Positions 32,823 to 44,799 of a stretch of 64,000 nucleotides of DNA are shown piece after piece (positions within the stretch are counted from its first letter, which is position 1; each line of letters begins with the position of its first letter). Location of the stretch: contig NC_133059.1 of NCBI RefSeq assembly GCF_048771995.1, positions 3,151,001 through 3,215,000 on the forward strand, given 5' to 3'. Position numbers and translations under genes: made by a program. The notes beneath the pieces are model-generated. The model had not been told where the DNA came from. It worked only from the letters and a program-made list of their open reading frames with translations, and did not search any database. The stretch comes from Taeniopygia guttata. Its lineage: Eukaryota; Chordata; Aves; Passeriformes; Estrildidae.

Positions 32823-35800
32823 CTGGGGGGGACACGGGGACAGTGTCAGTGTCATTGTCACCCCCCCAGTGTCATTGTCACCTTCACATTGTCATTGTCA
32901 CCCCCACATTGTCATTGTCACCTTCACATTGTCATTGTCACCTTCACATTGTCATTGTCACCCCCACATTGTCATTGTCACCCCCATAGTGTCATTGTCA
33001 CCCCCATAGTGTCATTGTCACCCCCACATTGTCATTGTCACCCCCATCCCATTGTCATTGTCACCCCCAGTGTCATTGTCACCCCCCAGTGTCATTGTCA
33101 CCCCCACAGTGTCATTGTCACCTCCACAGTGTCACTGTCACCCCCATAGTGTCATTGTCACCCTCCCAGTGTCATTGTCACCTTCACACTGTCACTGTCA
33201 CCCCAATATTGTCAGTGTCACCTCCACTGTCGTTGTCAACCCCACTGTCATTGTCACCTTCACAGTGTCATTGTCACCCCCAGTGTCATTGTCACCCCCC
33301 CAGTGTCATTGTCACCCCCATCCCATTGTCATTGTCACCCTCATAGTGTCATTGTCACCTTCACATTGTCATTGTCACCCCCATAGTGTTATTGTCACCT
33401 CCATCCCATAGTCATTGTCACCTTCACATTGTCATTGTCACCCCCATCCCAGTGTCATTGTCACCCCCATATTGTCATTGTCAGTGTCACTGTCACCCCC
33501 CCAGTGTCATTGTCCCCCCCACTGTCATTGTCACCCCCACATTGTCATTGTCACCCCCCCAGTGTCATTGTCACCCCCCCAGTGTCACTGTCACCTTCAC
33601 ATTGTCATTGTCACCTTCACATTGTCATTGTCACCCCCACATTGTCATTGTCACCCCCCACTGTCATTGTCACCCCCATAGTGTCATTGTCACCTTCACA
33701 TTGTTATTGTCACCCCCCCCAGTGTCATTGTCACCTTCACATTGTCATTGTCACCTTCACATTGTCATTGTTACCCCCATCACAGTGTCACTGTCACCGC
33801 CCCAGTGTCATTGTCACCCCCACAGTGTCATTGTCACCCCCACATTGTCATTGTCACCCCCAGTGTCACTGTCACCCCCATATTGTCATTGTCACCCCCA
33901 TTGTCAGTGTCATTGTCACCCCACAGTGTCATTGTCACCTTCACATTGTCATTGTCACCCCCCCAGTGTCATTGTCACCCCCCCAGTGTCATTGTCACCC
34001 CCCCAGTGTCATTGTCACACCCCCAGTGTCATTGTCACCTACACAGTGTCATTGTCACCCCCCCCAGTGTCACTGTCACCCCCCCAGTGTCACTGTCACC
34101 CCCTCAGTGTCACTGTCACCCCCCCAGTGTCATTGTCACCTTCACATTGTCATTGTCACCCCCCCAGTGTCATTGTCACCCCCCAGTGTCATTGTCACCC
34201 CATCCCATTGTCACTGTCACCCCCATAGTGTCATTGTCACCTTCACATTGTCATTGTCAGTGTCACTGTCACCCCCCCTGTGTCATTGTCACCTTCACAT
34301 TGTCATTGTCACCTCCATCCCAGTGTCATTGTCCCCCCTGTAGTGTCATTGTCACCTTCACATTGTCACCCCTATAGTGTCATTGTCACCCCCACATTTT
34401 CACTGGTACCCCCACAGTGTCACCCCAGTGCCACCCCCAGTGTCCCAATGCCATCCCCAGTGCCACCCCCAGTGTCACCCCCAGTGTCACCCCTGTGCCA
34501 CCCCCAGTGTCACTGCCACCCCAGTGTCACCCCAGTGCCACCCCCAGTGTCACTGCCACCCCAGTGTCACCCCAGTGCCACCCTCAGTGTCCCAATGCCA
34601 TCCCCAGTGCCACCCCCAGTGCCACCCTCAGTGTCACCACCAGTGACACTGTCACCCCAGTGCCACGCCCAGTGTCCCAATGCCATCCCCAGTGTCACCC
34701 CAGTGCCACCCCCAGTGTCCCAATGCCATCCCCAGTGCCACCCCCAGTGCCACCCTCAGTGTCACCACCAGTGTCACTGTCACCCCCATCCCAGTGTCAC
34801 TGTCACCCCAGTGTCACCCCCAGTGTCACTGTCACCCCCCCAGTGTCATTGTCACCCCCCCATTGTCATTGTCACCCCCATCCCAGTGTCATTGTCACCC
34901 CCATAGTGTCATTGTCACCTTCACATTGTCATTGTCAGTGTCACTGTCACCCCCCCTGTGTCATTGTCACCCCCACATGGTCATTGTCACCTTCACATTG
35001 TCATTGTCACCCTCACAGTGTCACTGTCACCTCCACATTGTCATTGTCACCCCCCCAGTGTCATTGTCACACCCCCAGTGTCATTGTCACCCCCCCAGTG
35101 TCATTGTCACCTTCACAGTGTCATTGTCACCTCCACAGTGTCACTGTCACCCCCCCAGTGTCATTGTCACCCCCCCAGTGTCACTGTCACCCCCCGTTAT
35201 CATTGTCACCCCCCCAGTGTCATTGTCACCCCTACATTGTCACCTCCACAGTGTCACTGTCACCCCCCCAGTGTCATTGTCACCCCCCCAGTGTCACTGT
35301 CACCCCCCGTTATCATTGTCACCCCCCCAGTGTCACTGTCACCCCTACATTGTCACCTTCACAGTGTCACTGTCACCCCCCCAGTGTCATTGTCACCCCC
35401 CCAGTGTCACTGCCACCCCCAGTGTCACCCCTGTGTCACCCCCCAGTGTCACTGTCACCCCCAGTGCCACCCCCAGTGTCACTGTCACCCCCCAGTGTCA
35501 CCTCTGGGGACAGAAATCTGCCGGGGCGCGGATCAGCCACAGCTCGGCCTGGGGACCCCCCAGTGTCACTGTCACCCCCCCAGTGTCACTGTCACCCCCA
35601 GTGCCACCCCCAGTGTCACTGTCACCCCCCAGTGCCACCCCCAGTGTCACTGTCACCCCCCCAGTGTCACTGTCACCCCCCCAGTGTCACTGTCACCCCC
35701 CCAGTGTCACTGTCACCTCTGGGGACAGAAGTCAGCGGGGGCGCGGATCAGCCACAGCTCGGCCTGGGGACCCCCCGGTGTCACTGTCACCCCCCCAGTG

Positions 35801-38800
35801 TCACTGTCACCCCCCAGTGCCACCCCCAGTGTCACTGTCACCCCCCCAGTGTCATTGTCACCCCCCCAGTGCCACCCCCACTGTCACTGTCACCCCCCCA
35901 GTGTCACTGTCACCTCTGGGGACAGAAGTCAGCGGGGGCGCGGATCAGCCACAGCTCGGCCTGGGGACCCCCCGGTGTCACTGTCACCCCCCCGGCCTCC
36001 GCCTCGAACTCGGGGGGACACCGGAACCGCGGCGGTGGCCCTGGGGACACGCGGGACGTCACCCCCGGGGCCACCTCCGTGTCCCCCAGTGTCCCCAAAG
36101 TGTCCCCAAAGTGTCCCCCCAGACCCCTGCAATGTCCCCCCAGAGCCCCCCAATGTCCCCCCAGACCCCCCCAATGTCCCCTCCATGTCCCCAATGTCCC
36201 CCCAGTGTCCCCAAAGTTCCCCCCAATGTCCCCAAAATCCCCCCAAATGTCCCCAAAGTCCCCCCAAATGTCCCCAAAGTCCCCCCCAATGTCCCCAAAG
36301 CCCCCCCCAATGTCCCCTCTAATGTCCCTCCAATGTCCCCAAATGTCCCCAAAATCCCCCCAATGTCCCCAAAATCCCCCCAAATGTCCCCAAAATCCCC
36401 CAAATGTCCCCAAAATCCCCCCAAATGTCCCCAAAGCCCCCTCAGTGTCCCCTGCAATGTCCCCAAATGTCCCCAAAATCCCCCCAAATGTCCCCAAAGC
36501 CCCCCAGTGTCCCCCCAAATGTCCCCAAAGCCCCCCCAGTGTCCCCAAAGTCCCCCCCATGTCCCCCTGTCCCCAAATCTCCTGCCACATCCCCGTGTCC
36601 CCCCTCACCCCCAGACCCCCAAAGTCCCCCCCAATGTCCCCAATGTCCCCAAATGTCCCCAAAATCCCCCCGAATGTCCCCAAAATCCCCCCCAGTGTCC
36701 TCCCCAATGTCCCCAATGTCCCCAAAATCCCCCCCAATGTCCCCCCAATGTCCCCCCAGACCCCCTCAATGTCCCCCCAATGTCCCCAAAGTCCCCCCAG
36801 TGTCCCCTCCATGTCCCCAATGTCCCTCCAGAACCCCCCAGACTCCCCCAATGTCCCCTCAATGTCCCCAATGTCCCCTCAGTGTCCCCAAAGTCCCCCC
36901 CAATGTCCCCCCAGACCCCCCCAATGTCCTCAAAGTCCACCCAAATGTCCCCAAAGCCCCCCCAGTGTCCCCCCCAAATGTCCCCAAAGTCCCCCCAAAG
37001 TCCCCCCCAATGTCCCCAATGTCCCCAAATGTCCCCAAAGTCCCCCCAATGTCCCCAAAGCCCCCCCAGTGTCCCCCCAATGTCCCCAAAGCCCCCCCAG
37101 TGTCCCCCCAATGTCCCCAAAGCCCCCCCATGTCCCCATGTCCCCAAATCTCCCGCCACATCCTCACATCCCCCCTCACCCCCGGACCCCCCAGTGTCCC
37201 CCCAATGTCCCCAAATGTCCCCAAAATCCTCCCAATGTCCCCAAAATCCCCCCAAGTGTCCCCAAATCCCCCCAGTGTCCCCATGTCCCCAATCTCCCGC
37301 CACATCCTCACATCCCCCCTCACCCCCAGACCCCCAAAGTCCCCCCAATGTCCCCTTGATGTCCCCAATGTCCCCAAATGTCCCCAAAATCCCCCCAAAT
37401 GTCCCCAAACCCCCCCCGGTGTCCCCCCAAATGTCCCCAAAATCCCCCCAAATGTCCCCAATGTCCCCCCAATGTCCCCTCAATGTCCCCAATGTCCCCA
37501 ATGTCCCCCCAATGTCCCCTCAATGTCCCCTCAATGTCCCCAATGTCCCCCCAATGTCCCCTCAATGTCCCCAATGTCCCCCCAGTGTCCCCAAAGTCCC
37601 CCCAATGTCCCCCCAATGTCCCCAACCCCCCCAATGTCCCCAATGTCCCCCAATGTCCCCAAAGTCACCCCCAGTGTCCCCAATGTCCCCCCAGACCCCC
37701 CCAATGTCCCCCCAGATCCCCAATGTCCCCCCAGACCCCCCCAATGTCCCCTCAATGTCCCCAAAGTCCCCCCTAATGTCCCCAAAGCCCCCCCAGACCC
37801 CCCAATGTCCCCCCAGACCCCCCCAATGTCCCCTCAATGTCCCCAAAGTCCCCCCAGTGTCCCCTCTAATGTCCCCAATGTCCCCCCAGACCCCCCCAAT
37901 GTCCCCCCAGTGTCCCCAATGTCCCCTCCATGTCACCAATGTCCCCCCAGACCCCTCCAATGTCCCCAATGTCCCCAAAGTCCCCTCAGACCCCCCCAAT
38001 GTCCCCAATGTCCCCCCAGTGTCCCCTCTAATGTCCCCAAAGTCCCCCCACAACCCCCCAATGTCCCCCCAGTGTCCCCAATGTCCCCTCTAATGTCCCC
38101 AAAGTCCCCCCAATGTCCCCCCAGACCCCCCCAATGTCCCCTCAATGTCCCCAATGTCCCTCTAATGTCCCCAAAGACCCCCCCAATGTCCCTCAATGTC
38201 CCCAATATCCCCCCAAATGTCCCCAAAGCCCCCCCATGTCCCCCTGTCCCCAAATCTCCCACCACATCCTCACATCCCCCATCACCCCCCGACCCCCAAA
38301 GTCCCCCCAATGTCCCCAAATGTCCCCAAAATCCCCCCAAATGTCCCCAAAATCCCCCCAAATGTCCCCAAAGTCCCCTTGATGTCCCCAAATGTCCCCA
38401 AAATCCCCCCAAATGTCCCCAAAGCCCCCCCATGTCCCCATGTCCCCAAATCTCCCGCCACATCCCCGCCTCCCCCATCACCCCCAGACCCCCAAAGCCC
38501 CCCCAGTGTCCCCAAAGTCCCCCCAGTGTCCCCCCAATGTCCCCAAAATCCCCCCGAATGTCCCCAAAGTCCCCCCCAGTGTCCCCCCAAATGTCCCCAA
38601 AATCCCCCCAAATGTCCCCAAAGTCCCCCCCAGTGTCCCCATGTCCCCAATCTCCCGCCACATCCCCGCCTCCCCCGCCACCCCCAGACCCCCAAAGTCC
38701 CTCCAATGTCCCCAATGTCCCCCCCAATGTCCCCAAAGTCCCCTTGATGTCCCAAATGTCCCCAAAGTCCCCCCAGTGTCCCCCTGTCCCCAAATCTCCC

Positions 38801-40110
38801 GCCACATCCTCACATCCCCCATCACCCCCCGACCCCCAAAGTCCCCCAATGTCCCAAATGTCCCCAAATGTCCCCAAAATCCCCCCAAATGTCCCCAAAG
38901 CCCCCCCAGTGTCCCCCCAAATGTCCCCAATGTCCCCCCATGTCCCCCTGTCCCCAATCTCCCGCCACATCCCCGCCTCCCCCATCACCCCCGGACCCCC
39001 AAAGTCCCCCCAATGTCCCCAAATGTCCCCAAAGTCCCCCCAAATGTCCCCAAAATCCCCCCAAATGTCCCCAAATGTCCCCAAAGCCTCCCCGGTGTCC
39101 CCCCAAATGTCCCCAATGTCCCCCCATGTCCCCCTGTCCCCAATCTCCCGCCACATCCCCGCCTCCCCCATCGCCCCCGGACCCCCAAAGTCCCCCCAGT
39201 GTCCCCAATGTCCCAAATGTCCCCCCCAATGTCCCCAAATGTCCCCAAAATCCCCCCAAATGTCCCCAAAGTCCCCTTGATGTCCCCAAATGTCCCCAAA
39301 ATCCCCCCAAATGTCCCCAAAGCCCCCCCATGTCCCCCTGTCCCCAAATCTCCCGCCAAATCCCCGCCTCCCCCATCACCCCCCGACCCCCACTGTCCCC
39401 AAATGTCCCCAAAGTCCCCAAAATCCCCCCAAATGTCCCTAAAATCCCCCCCAGTGTCCCCCCAAATGTCCCCAATGTCCCCCCAGTGTCCCCTCAGTGT
39501 CCCCAATGTCCCCAAATGTCCCCAATGTCCCCCCAGTGTCCCCCCAAATGTCCCCAATGTCCCCCCAGTGTCCCCCCAAATGTCCCCAATGTCCCCCCAG
39601 TGTCCCCTCAGTGTCCCCAATGTCCCCCCAGACCCCCCCCAATGTCCCCCCAGTGTCCCCAAAATCCCCCCAGTGTCCCCAATGTCCCCTCTAATGTCCC
39701 CAAAGTCCCCCCAGTGTCCCCCCCGGTGTCCCCAATGTCCCCCCAGACCCCCCCAATGTCCCCCCCGTGTCCCCAAAGTCCCCCAGACCCCCCCAGTGTC
39801 CCCTCTAATGTCCCCAAAGTCCCCCGGTGTCCCCCCAATGTCCCCAGTGTCCCCCCAGACCCCCCCAATGTCCCCAAAGTCCCCCCCAAATGTCCCCAAA
39901 GCCCCCCCGGTGTCCCCCTGTCCCCAATCTCCCGCCACATCCTCGCGTCCCCCACCACCCCCGGACCCCCAAAGTCCCCCCAATGTCCCCAAATGTCCCC
40001 AAAATCCCCCCAAATGTCCCCAAAGTCCCCCCAACGTCCCCAAATGTCCCCAAAATCCCCCCAAATGTCCCCAAAATCCCCCCCGGTGTCCCCCCCCCCC
40101 CACCGTTCAT
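32247..40110 (-). CDS. POLR1G: POLR1G (CD3EAP/PAF49), RNA polymerase I subunit
   Basis: Subunit of the PAF53/PAF49 dimer of RNA polymerase I, nucleolar, working in rRNA transcription. Exons: 40104-40110 (Met-Asn), 35988-36040, one of three 47-nt copies (35914-35960 is the nearest), and 32247-32822. The product starts MNGPPPRFRCPPEFEAEAGG then AELWLIRAPADFCPQ, matching human ARFSCPPNF and ELWLIQAPADFAPE. The last exon matches human RYRVLSSCPQAGEATLLAP as ELWVLRGGPGTGDCPLLLSP. It is much shorter than the human protein (about 227 against about 510 residues) because the Lys-rich repeats are mostly absent. The conserved part and the Lys-rich end are not in the same frame, so an intron, an indel or an assembly error lies between. 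It is head-to-head with PPP1R13L and tail-to-tail with ERCC1, as in mammals. Confidence 0.85.
32355..32590. repeat. 21-bp array inside the POLR1G last exon
   Basis: About eleven units of GGTGTCCCCAGGTGCCACCT on the plus strand. In the conserved POLR1G frame the heptapeptide is GDTEVAP. Unit length keeps frame. Confidence 0.85.
35502..35548 (-). CDS. POLR1G: POLR1G exon 3, third copy (nearest exon 4)
   Basis: 47 nt, with three or so synonymous differences in the APADF codons relative to the other two copies, and intact splice sites. Because it is the most diverged copy and the closest to exon 4, it may be the oldest. Confidence 0.6.
35717..35763 (-). CDS. POLR1G: POLR1G exon 3, second copy
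   Basis: Same 47 nt with acceptor and donor intact, the same protein, and only repeat sequence around it. It is either a mutually exclusive alternative or a silent copy. Confidence 0.6.
35914..35960 (-). CDS. POLR1G: POLR1G coding exon 3, copy nearest exon 2
   Basis: 47 nt encoding AELWLIRAPADFCPQ plus two bases of Ser. Acceptor CCCCAG, donor GTGACA. Two further copies lie at 35717-35763 and 35502-35548. Since 47 is 2 modulo 3, exactly one of them must be used to keep frame with exon 4. Confidence 0.75.
35988..36040 (-). CDS. POLR1G: POLR1G coding exon 2
   Basis: 53 nt, acceptor CCCCAG (36041-36046), donor GTGACA from 35987. It encodes GPPPRFRCPPEFEAEAGG, matching human ARFSCPPNFTAKP. Phase 1 in, 0 out. 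Confidence 0.8.
36047..40100. repeat. POLR1G intron 1: CCCCAAATGTCCCCAAAATC array
   Basis: 4 kb of CCCCAAATGTCC, CCCCAATGTCC and CCCCCAGTGTCC units. A higher-order block with CCAAATCTCCCGCCACATCC recurs about ten times between 36,570 and 39,960. No exons seen. Confidence 0.9.
40104..40110 (-). CDS. POLR1G: POLR1G coding exon 1 (7 nt)
   Basis: ATGAACG with ATG at 40110-40108 in the context GGCGACATGA, then donor GTGGGG. The lone G joins GG of exon 2 to give Gly, so MNGPPPRFRC is in frame. A seven-base coding exon is small, but exon 2 has no ATG of its own in frame. It is followed by a roughly 4 kb repeat intron. Confidence 0.6.
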
Positions 40111-40111
40111 G

Positions 40112-40470
40112 TCGCCGCCGCCGCCGCGTGCCCGCCTGGCCCCGCCCCCCCCCCGCCCCGCCGCGCACTTGGTACCGTCCGGGGCGTGGCTACAGGGGCG
40201 TGGCCACGCCCAAACCACGCCCTTTTCTCCTTATAAGGATATGGGCGTGGCCACGCCCCGGCGGCATTTAAAGGTACAGCGACCCCCGGAACGACCCCGC
40301 ACCGGGGGCAGCGGGGGGGGCACCGGGGCGGCCCCGGGGGGGGCGGGGGGCACCGGAGGGGCGGGGAGAAGGTTTGGGGGGAGGGGGAGATCCGGTTTGG
40401 GGCGCGCTCCCGGCGTGCACCGGGACGGGACGGGCGGGGGCGTGGCTGGGGCGGAGCGGCGCTACAGGTA
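40112..40470. promoter_or_regulatory. Bidirectional POLR1G/PPP1R13L promoter with CArG box
   Basis: A non-repetitive GC-rich block between the two divergent genes. It contains a perfect CArG box (CCTTATAAGG, 40229-40238), which also includes a TATAA core, repeated CACGCCC/GGGCGTGG elements on both sides, and TTTAAA at about 40266-40271. The PPP1R13L leader probably starts near 40,290 and ends at donor GTACGG (40468). A CArG box suggests SRF control. Confidence 0.55.
40290..40467 (+). other. PPP1R13L: Probable PPP1R13L 5' non-coding exon
   Basis: GC-rich sequence downstream of TTTAAA, ending GCGCTACAG before a strong donor, GTACGG, at 40468. The first coding exon is 6.4 kb away and has its own acceptor just before the ATG, so a leader exon is required. 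The 5' end is a guess. Confidence 0.4.
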
Positions 40471-40489
40471 CGGGGTGGGGGGGGGGAAA

Positions 40490-43400
40490 TTTGGGTGTCG
40501 GGACCCCCCCGGTGGGAACGGAGACCCCCCGGTGGGAACGGAAACCCCCCGCCTCTCCCGTAGGAGCTGAGCCCTTCACGGGGACCCCCTCCCCTCGGGG
40601 GACCGAATCGTTCCCGTGGGATCCGCCCCCCCCCCCCCCCCCGCCGTGGGATCCGTTTCCCGTGGGATCCCCCCCCCCCGTGGGAACCTCCCGGTTTGGG
40701 CTCCGTTCCACCGGACCCGCCCCCCACTGTGAGAATCCCTCCGGTTTCAGGACCCCCTCCCCGTTTTTGGGCTCCGTTCCCCGGTTTTGGGTCCCCTCCC
40801 CGGTTTTGGGGTCCTCACCCCGGTTTTTGGGGTCCCTTCCCCGGTTTTGGTCTCCGTTCCCCGGTTTTGGGCTCCCCCTCCCGGTTTTGGGCTCCGTTCC
40901 CCGGTTTTGGGCTCCCCTCCACGGTTTTGGGTCCCCCTCCCGGTTTTGGGGTCCCCTCCCCGGTTTTGGGGTCCCCTCCCCGGTTTTGGGACCCCTCCCC
41001 GTTTTTGGGACCCCCTCCCCGGTTTGGGTCCCCTCCCCGGTTTTGGGCTCCGTTCCCCGTTTTTGGGATCCTTCCCCGGTTTGGGGTCCCCCTCCCGTTT
41101 TTGGGCTCCGTTCCCCGGTTTTGGGCTCCGTTCCCCGGTTTTGGGTCCCCTCCCGGTTTTGGGCTCCGTTCCACCGGACCCGCCCCCCACCGTGAGAATC
41201 CCTCCGGTTTTGGGGTCCGATCTCCGGTTTTGGGACCCCTCCCCGGTTTTGGGCTCCGTTCCACCGGACCCGCCCCCCACCGTGAGAATCCCTCCGGTTT
41301 TGGGCTCCCCTCCCCGGTTTTGGGACCCCTCCCCGGTTTTGGGCTCCGTTCCCCGGTTTTGGGTCCCCTCCCCGGTTTTGAGACCCCTCCCGGTTTTGGG
41401 GTCCCCTCCCCGGTTTGGGCTCCGTTCCCCGGTTTTGGGATCCGTTCCCCGTTTTTGGGACCCCTCCCCGGTTTTGGGGTCCCCTCCCCGGTTTTGGGGT
41501 CCCCACCCCGTTTTTGGGATCCGTTCCCCGTTTTGGGTCCCCTCCCCGGTTTTGGGCTCCGTTCCACCGGACCCGCCCCCCACCGTGTGAATCCCTCCGG
41601 TTTTGGGCTCCCCGCCCCGGATTTGGGGTCCCTACCCCGGATTTGGGATCCGTTTCCCGGTTTTGGGACCCCTCCCCGGTTTCGGGGTCCCTTCCCCGGT
41701 TTTGGGCTCCGTTTCACCGGACCCGCCCCTCACCGTGAGAATCCCTCCGGTTTTGGGACCCCCTCCCCGGTTTTGGGACCCTCTCCCCGGTTTTGGGCTC
41801 CCCTCCCCGGTTTCGGGACCCCTCCCCGGTTTCGGGACCCCTCCCCGGTTTGGGGCTCCGTTCCCCGGTTCTGGGCTCCGTTCCCCGGTTTTGGGGTCCC
41901 CTCCCCGTTTTTGGGCTCCGTTCCCCGGTTTTGGGCTCCGTTCCACCGGACCCGCCCCCACCGTGAGAATCCCTCCGGTTTCGGGACCCGCTCCCCGTTT
42001 TTGGGCTCCGTTCCCCGGTTTTGGGGTCCCCTCCCCGGTTTTGGGGTCCCCTCCCCGGTTTTGGGGTCCCCACCCCGGTTTGGGCTCCGTTCCCCGTTTT
42101 TGGGGTCCGTTCCCCGGTTTTGGGGTCCCCTCCCCGGTTTTGGGGTCCCCACCCCGGTTTTGGGCTCCGTTCCCCGGTTTTGGGCTCCGTTCCCCGGTTT
42201 TGGGGTCCCCTCCCCGGTTTTGGGGTCCCCTCCCCGGTTTTGGGACCCCTCCCCGGTTTTGGGCTCCGTTCTCCGGTTTTGGGCTCCGTTCCCCGGTTTT
42301 GCGATCCGATCCCCGTTTTTGGGCTCCCCACCCCGGTTTTGGGGTCCTCACCCCGGTTTTGGGTCCCCTCCCCGGTTTTGGGGTCCCCTCCCCGGTTTTG
42401 GGACCCCTCCCCGGTTTTGGGACCCCTCCCCGGTTTTGGGCTCCGTTCCACCGGACCCGCCCCCCACCGTGAGAATCCCTCCGGTTTTGGGCTCCCCACC
42501 CCGGTTTTGGGCTCCCCCTCCCCGGTTTTGGGGTCCCCACCCCGGTTTTGGGGTCCCCTCCCCGTTTTTGGGACCCCCCTCCCGGTTTTGGGCTCCCCTC
42601 CCGGTTTTGGGGTCCGTTCCCCGTTTTTGGGACCCCCCTCCCGGTTTTGGGATCCGTTCCCCGTTTTTGGGACCCCCCTCCCGGTTTTGGGCTCCGTTCC
42701 CCGGTTTTTGGGACCCCCTCCCCGTTTTTGGGACCCCTCCCGGTTTTGGGCTCCCCACCCCGGTTTTGGGACCCCTCCCCGTTTTTGGGGTCCCCTCCCG
42801 GTTTTGGGACCCCTCCCCGGTTTAGGGACCCCTCCCCGGTTTTGGATCCCCTCCCCGTTTTTGGGACCCCTCCCGGTTTTGGGCTCCGTTCCCCGTTTTT
42901 GGGACCCCCTCCCCGGTTTTGGGGTCCCCTCCCCGGTTTTGGTCTCCCCACCCCGTTTTTGGGCTCCGTTCCCCGGTTTTGGAACCCCTCCCCGTTTTTG
43001 GGCTCCGTTCCACCGGACCCGCCCCCCACCGTGAGAATCCCTCCGGTTTTGGGGTCCCCTCCCCGTTTTTGGGGTCCCCTCCCGGTTTGGGTCCCCTCCC
43101 CGGTTTTGGGACCCCTGCCCGGTTTTGGGACCCCCTCCCGGTTTTGGGATCCGTTCCCCGATTTTGGGGTCCCCACCCCGGTTTTGGTCTCCCCACCCCG
43201 GTTTGGGGTCCCCACCCCGGTTTTGGGCTCCGTTCCCCGGTTTGGGACCCCCTCCCCGGTTTGGGGTCCTCACCCCGTTTTTGGGACCCCTCCCCGGTTT
43301 GGGGCTCCGTTCCCCGGTTTTGGGATCCGTTCCCCGTTTTTGGGGTCCCCTCCCGGTTTTGGGCTCCCCTCCCCGGTTTGGGGTCCGTTCCCCGGTTTGG

Positions 43401-43635
43401 GCTCCGTTCCCCGTTTTTGGGGTCCTCACCCCGTTTTTGGGACCCCTCCCCGTTTTTAGGACCCCTCCCCGGTTTTGGGACCCCTCCCCGGTTTTGGGAT
43501 CCGTTCCCCGGTTTTGGGACCCCTCCCCGGTTTTGGGCTCCGTTCCCCGTTTTTGGGGTCCGTTCCCCGTTTTGGGACCCCTCCCCGTTTCGGGGACCCC
43601 TCCCCGGTTCTGGGCTCCGTTCCCCGGACCCGCCC
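40490..43635. repeat. PPP1R13L intron 1: CCCCGGTTTTGGGCTCCGTT array
   Basis: 18-21 bp units. A block with CACCGGACCCGCCCCCCACC followed by GTGAGAATCCC recurs eight times (near 40,706, 41,170, 41,262, 41,561, 41,711, 41,945, 42,449 and 43,008). Poly-C runs sit at 40,627-40,680. Confidence 0.9.
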
Positions 43636-43745
43636 CCACCCCCGGTGCCCCGGGGCGCGGGCGCGGCCCCTCCGCGCCTCCCCCGCGTGACCCAACGCTC
43701 TGGAATTGGGCGGAGAGGCCGCGGGGACGCGCCCGCGACACCTCC
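43636..43745 (+). promoter_or_regulatory. Non-repetitive CpG block with inverted CCAAT and GC box
   Basis: Unique sequence between two arrays in PPP1R13L intron 1, with ATTGG (43705-43709) running into GGGCGGAG. It could be an alternative promoter or enhancer. Inference only. Confidence 0.3.
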
Positions 43746-44650
43746 GGTACTCACCGGGACCCCTCCGGTGCCTCCCAGGTACTCACCGGGACCCGCCGGG
43801 ACCCCTCCGGTACCCACCGGGACTCCTCCGGTACTCACCGAGACTCCTCCGGTACCTCCCAGGTACCAACCGGGACCCCTCCGGTACCCACCGGGACCCG
43901 CCAGGACCCCTCCGGTACTCACCGGGACTCCTCCGGTACCTCCCAGGTACCCACCGGGACCCACCGGGACTCACCGGGACCCTCCGGTACTCACCGGGAC
44001 CCCTCCGGTGCCTCCCAGGTACTCACCGGGACCCCTCCGGTACTCACCGGGACCCGCCGGGACCCCTCCGGTACCCAGCGGGACCCGCCGGGACTCCTCC
44101 GGTACTTACCGGGACCCCTCCGGTGCCTCCCAGGTGCCCGCCGGGACCCCTCCGGTACCCACCGGGACCCCTCCGGTGCCTCCCAGGTGCCCGCCGGGAC
44201 CCCTCCGGTACCCACCGGGACCCGCCGGGACCCCTCCGATACCCACCGGGACCCCTCCAGTACCCATCGGGACCCCTCCGGTACCCACCGGGACCCACCG
44301 GGACCGTCCGGTACTCACCGGGACCCCTCCGGTGCCTCCCAGGTACCCACCGGGACTCCTCCGGTACTCACCGGGACCCCTCCGGTAGCTACCGACACAC
44401 GCCAGGACCCTACCGGGACCCCCCGGATCTTCTCAACACCCGCCCGCACCCACCGGGACCACCCAGGTACCCCCCGGGACCCCCGGGACCGACCGGGACC
44501 CCCCCGGTACCAACCGGGACCCCTCAACACCCACCGGGACCCCACCCGGGACTCCCCCGGGACCCCCCAGGACCCCTCAACACCCACCGGGACCCCCCCG
44601 GGACCAACCGGGACCCCCCCCGGGACCCCTCAACACCCACCGGGACCCCC
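43745..44650. repeat. GGTACTCACCGGGACCCCTCC array
   Basis: 15-34 bp units in PPP1R13L intron 1 with CCTCCCAGGTAC higher-order blocks; changes to CAACACCCACCGGGACC after 44,420. 44,650-44,800 is a short GTGACACCC/GATTTTGGGG remainder. Confidence 0.85.
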
Positions 44651-44799
44651 CCGGGTGGGATTTTGGGGTGTCGGGGGTGGGGGGTGACACCCCCGGGTGG
44701 GATTTTGGGGGGCTGTGGGTGGGGGTGACACCCCTGGGTGCGATTTTGGGGTGCCGGGGGCGGGTCCGGACCCCCCCAAATTCTCCCTCCCCCCAAAAA

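Larger units (their letters stand above)
32830..35987. repeat. POLR1G introns 2-3: TCATTGTCACCCCC array with exon-3 copies
   Basis: CATTGTCACCCCCA units, similar to ERCC1 intron 4, with a CCAGTGCCACCC sub-array at 34,410-34,850. Three 47-bp exon copies are spaced about 200 bp apart at its right end. Confidence 0.9.

Noticed and set aside
36404-40236. PPQCPQ / SPKSPQMSP frames up to about 1100 codons
   Set aside because: POLR1G intron-1 array; no homology recognised and both strands are open equally.
40696-44728. PGFGVPSPVLG and DPSGTHRD frames
   Set aside because: Repeat translation in PPP1R13L intron 1.
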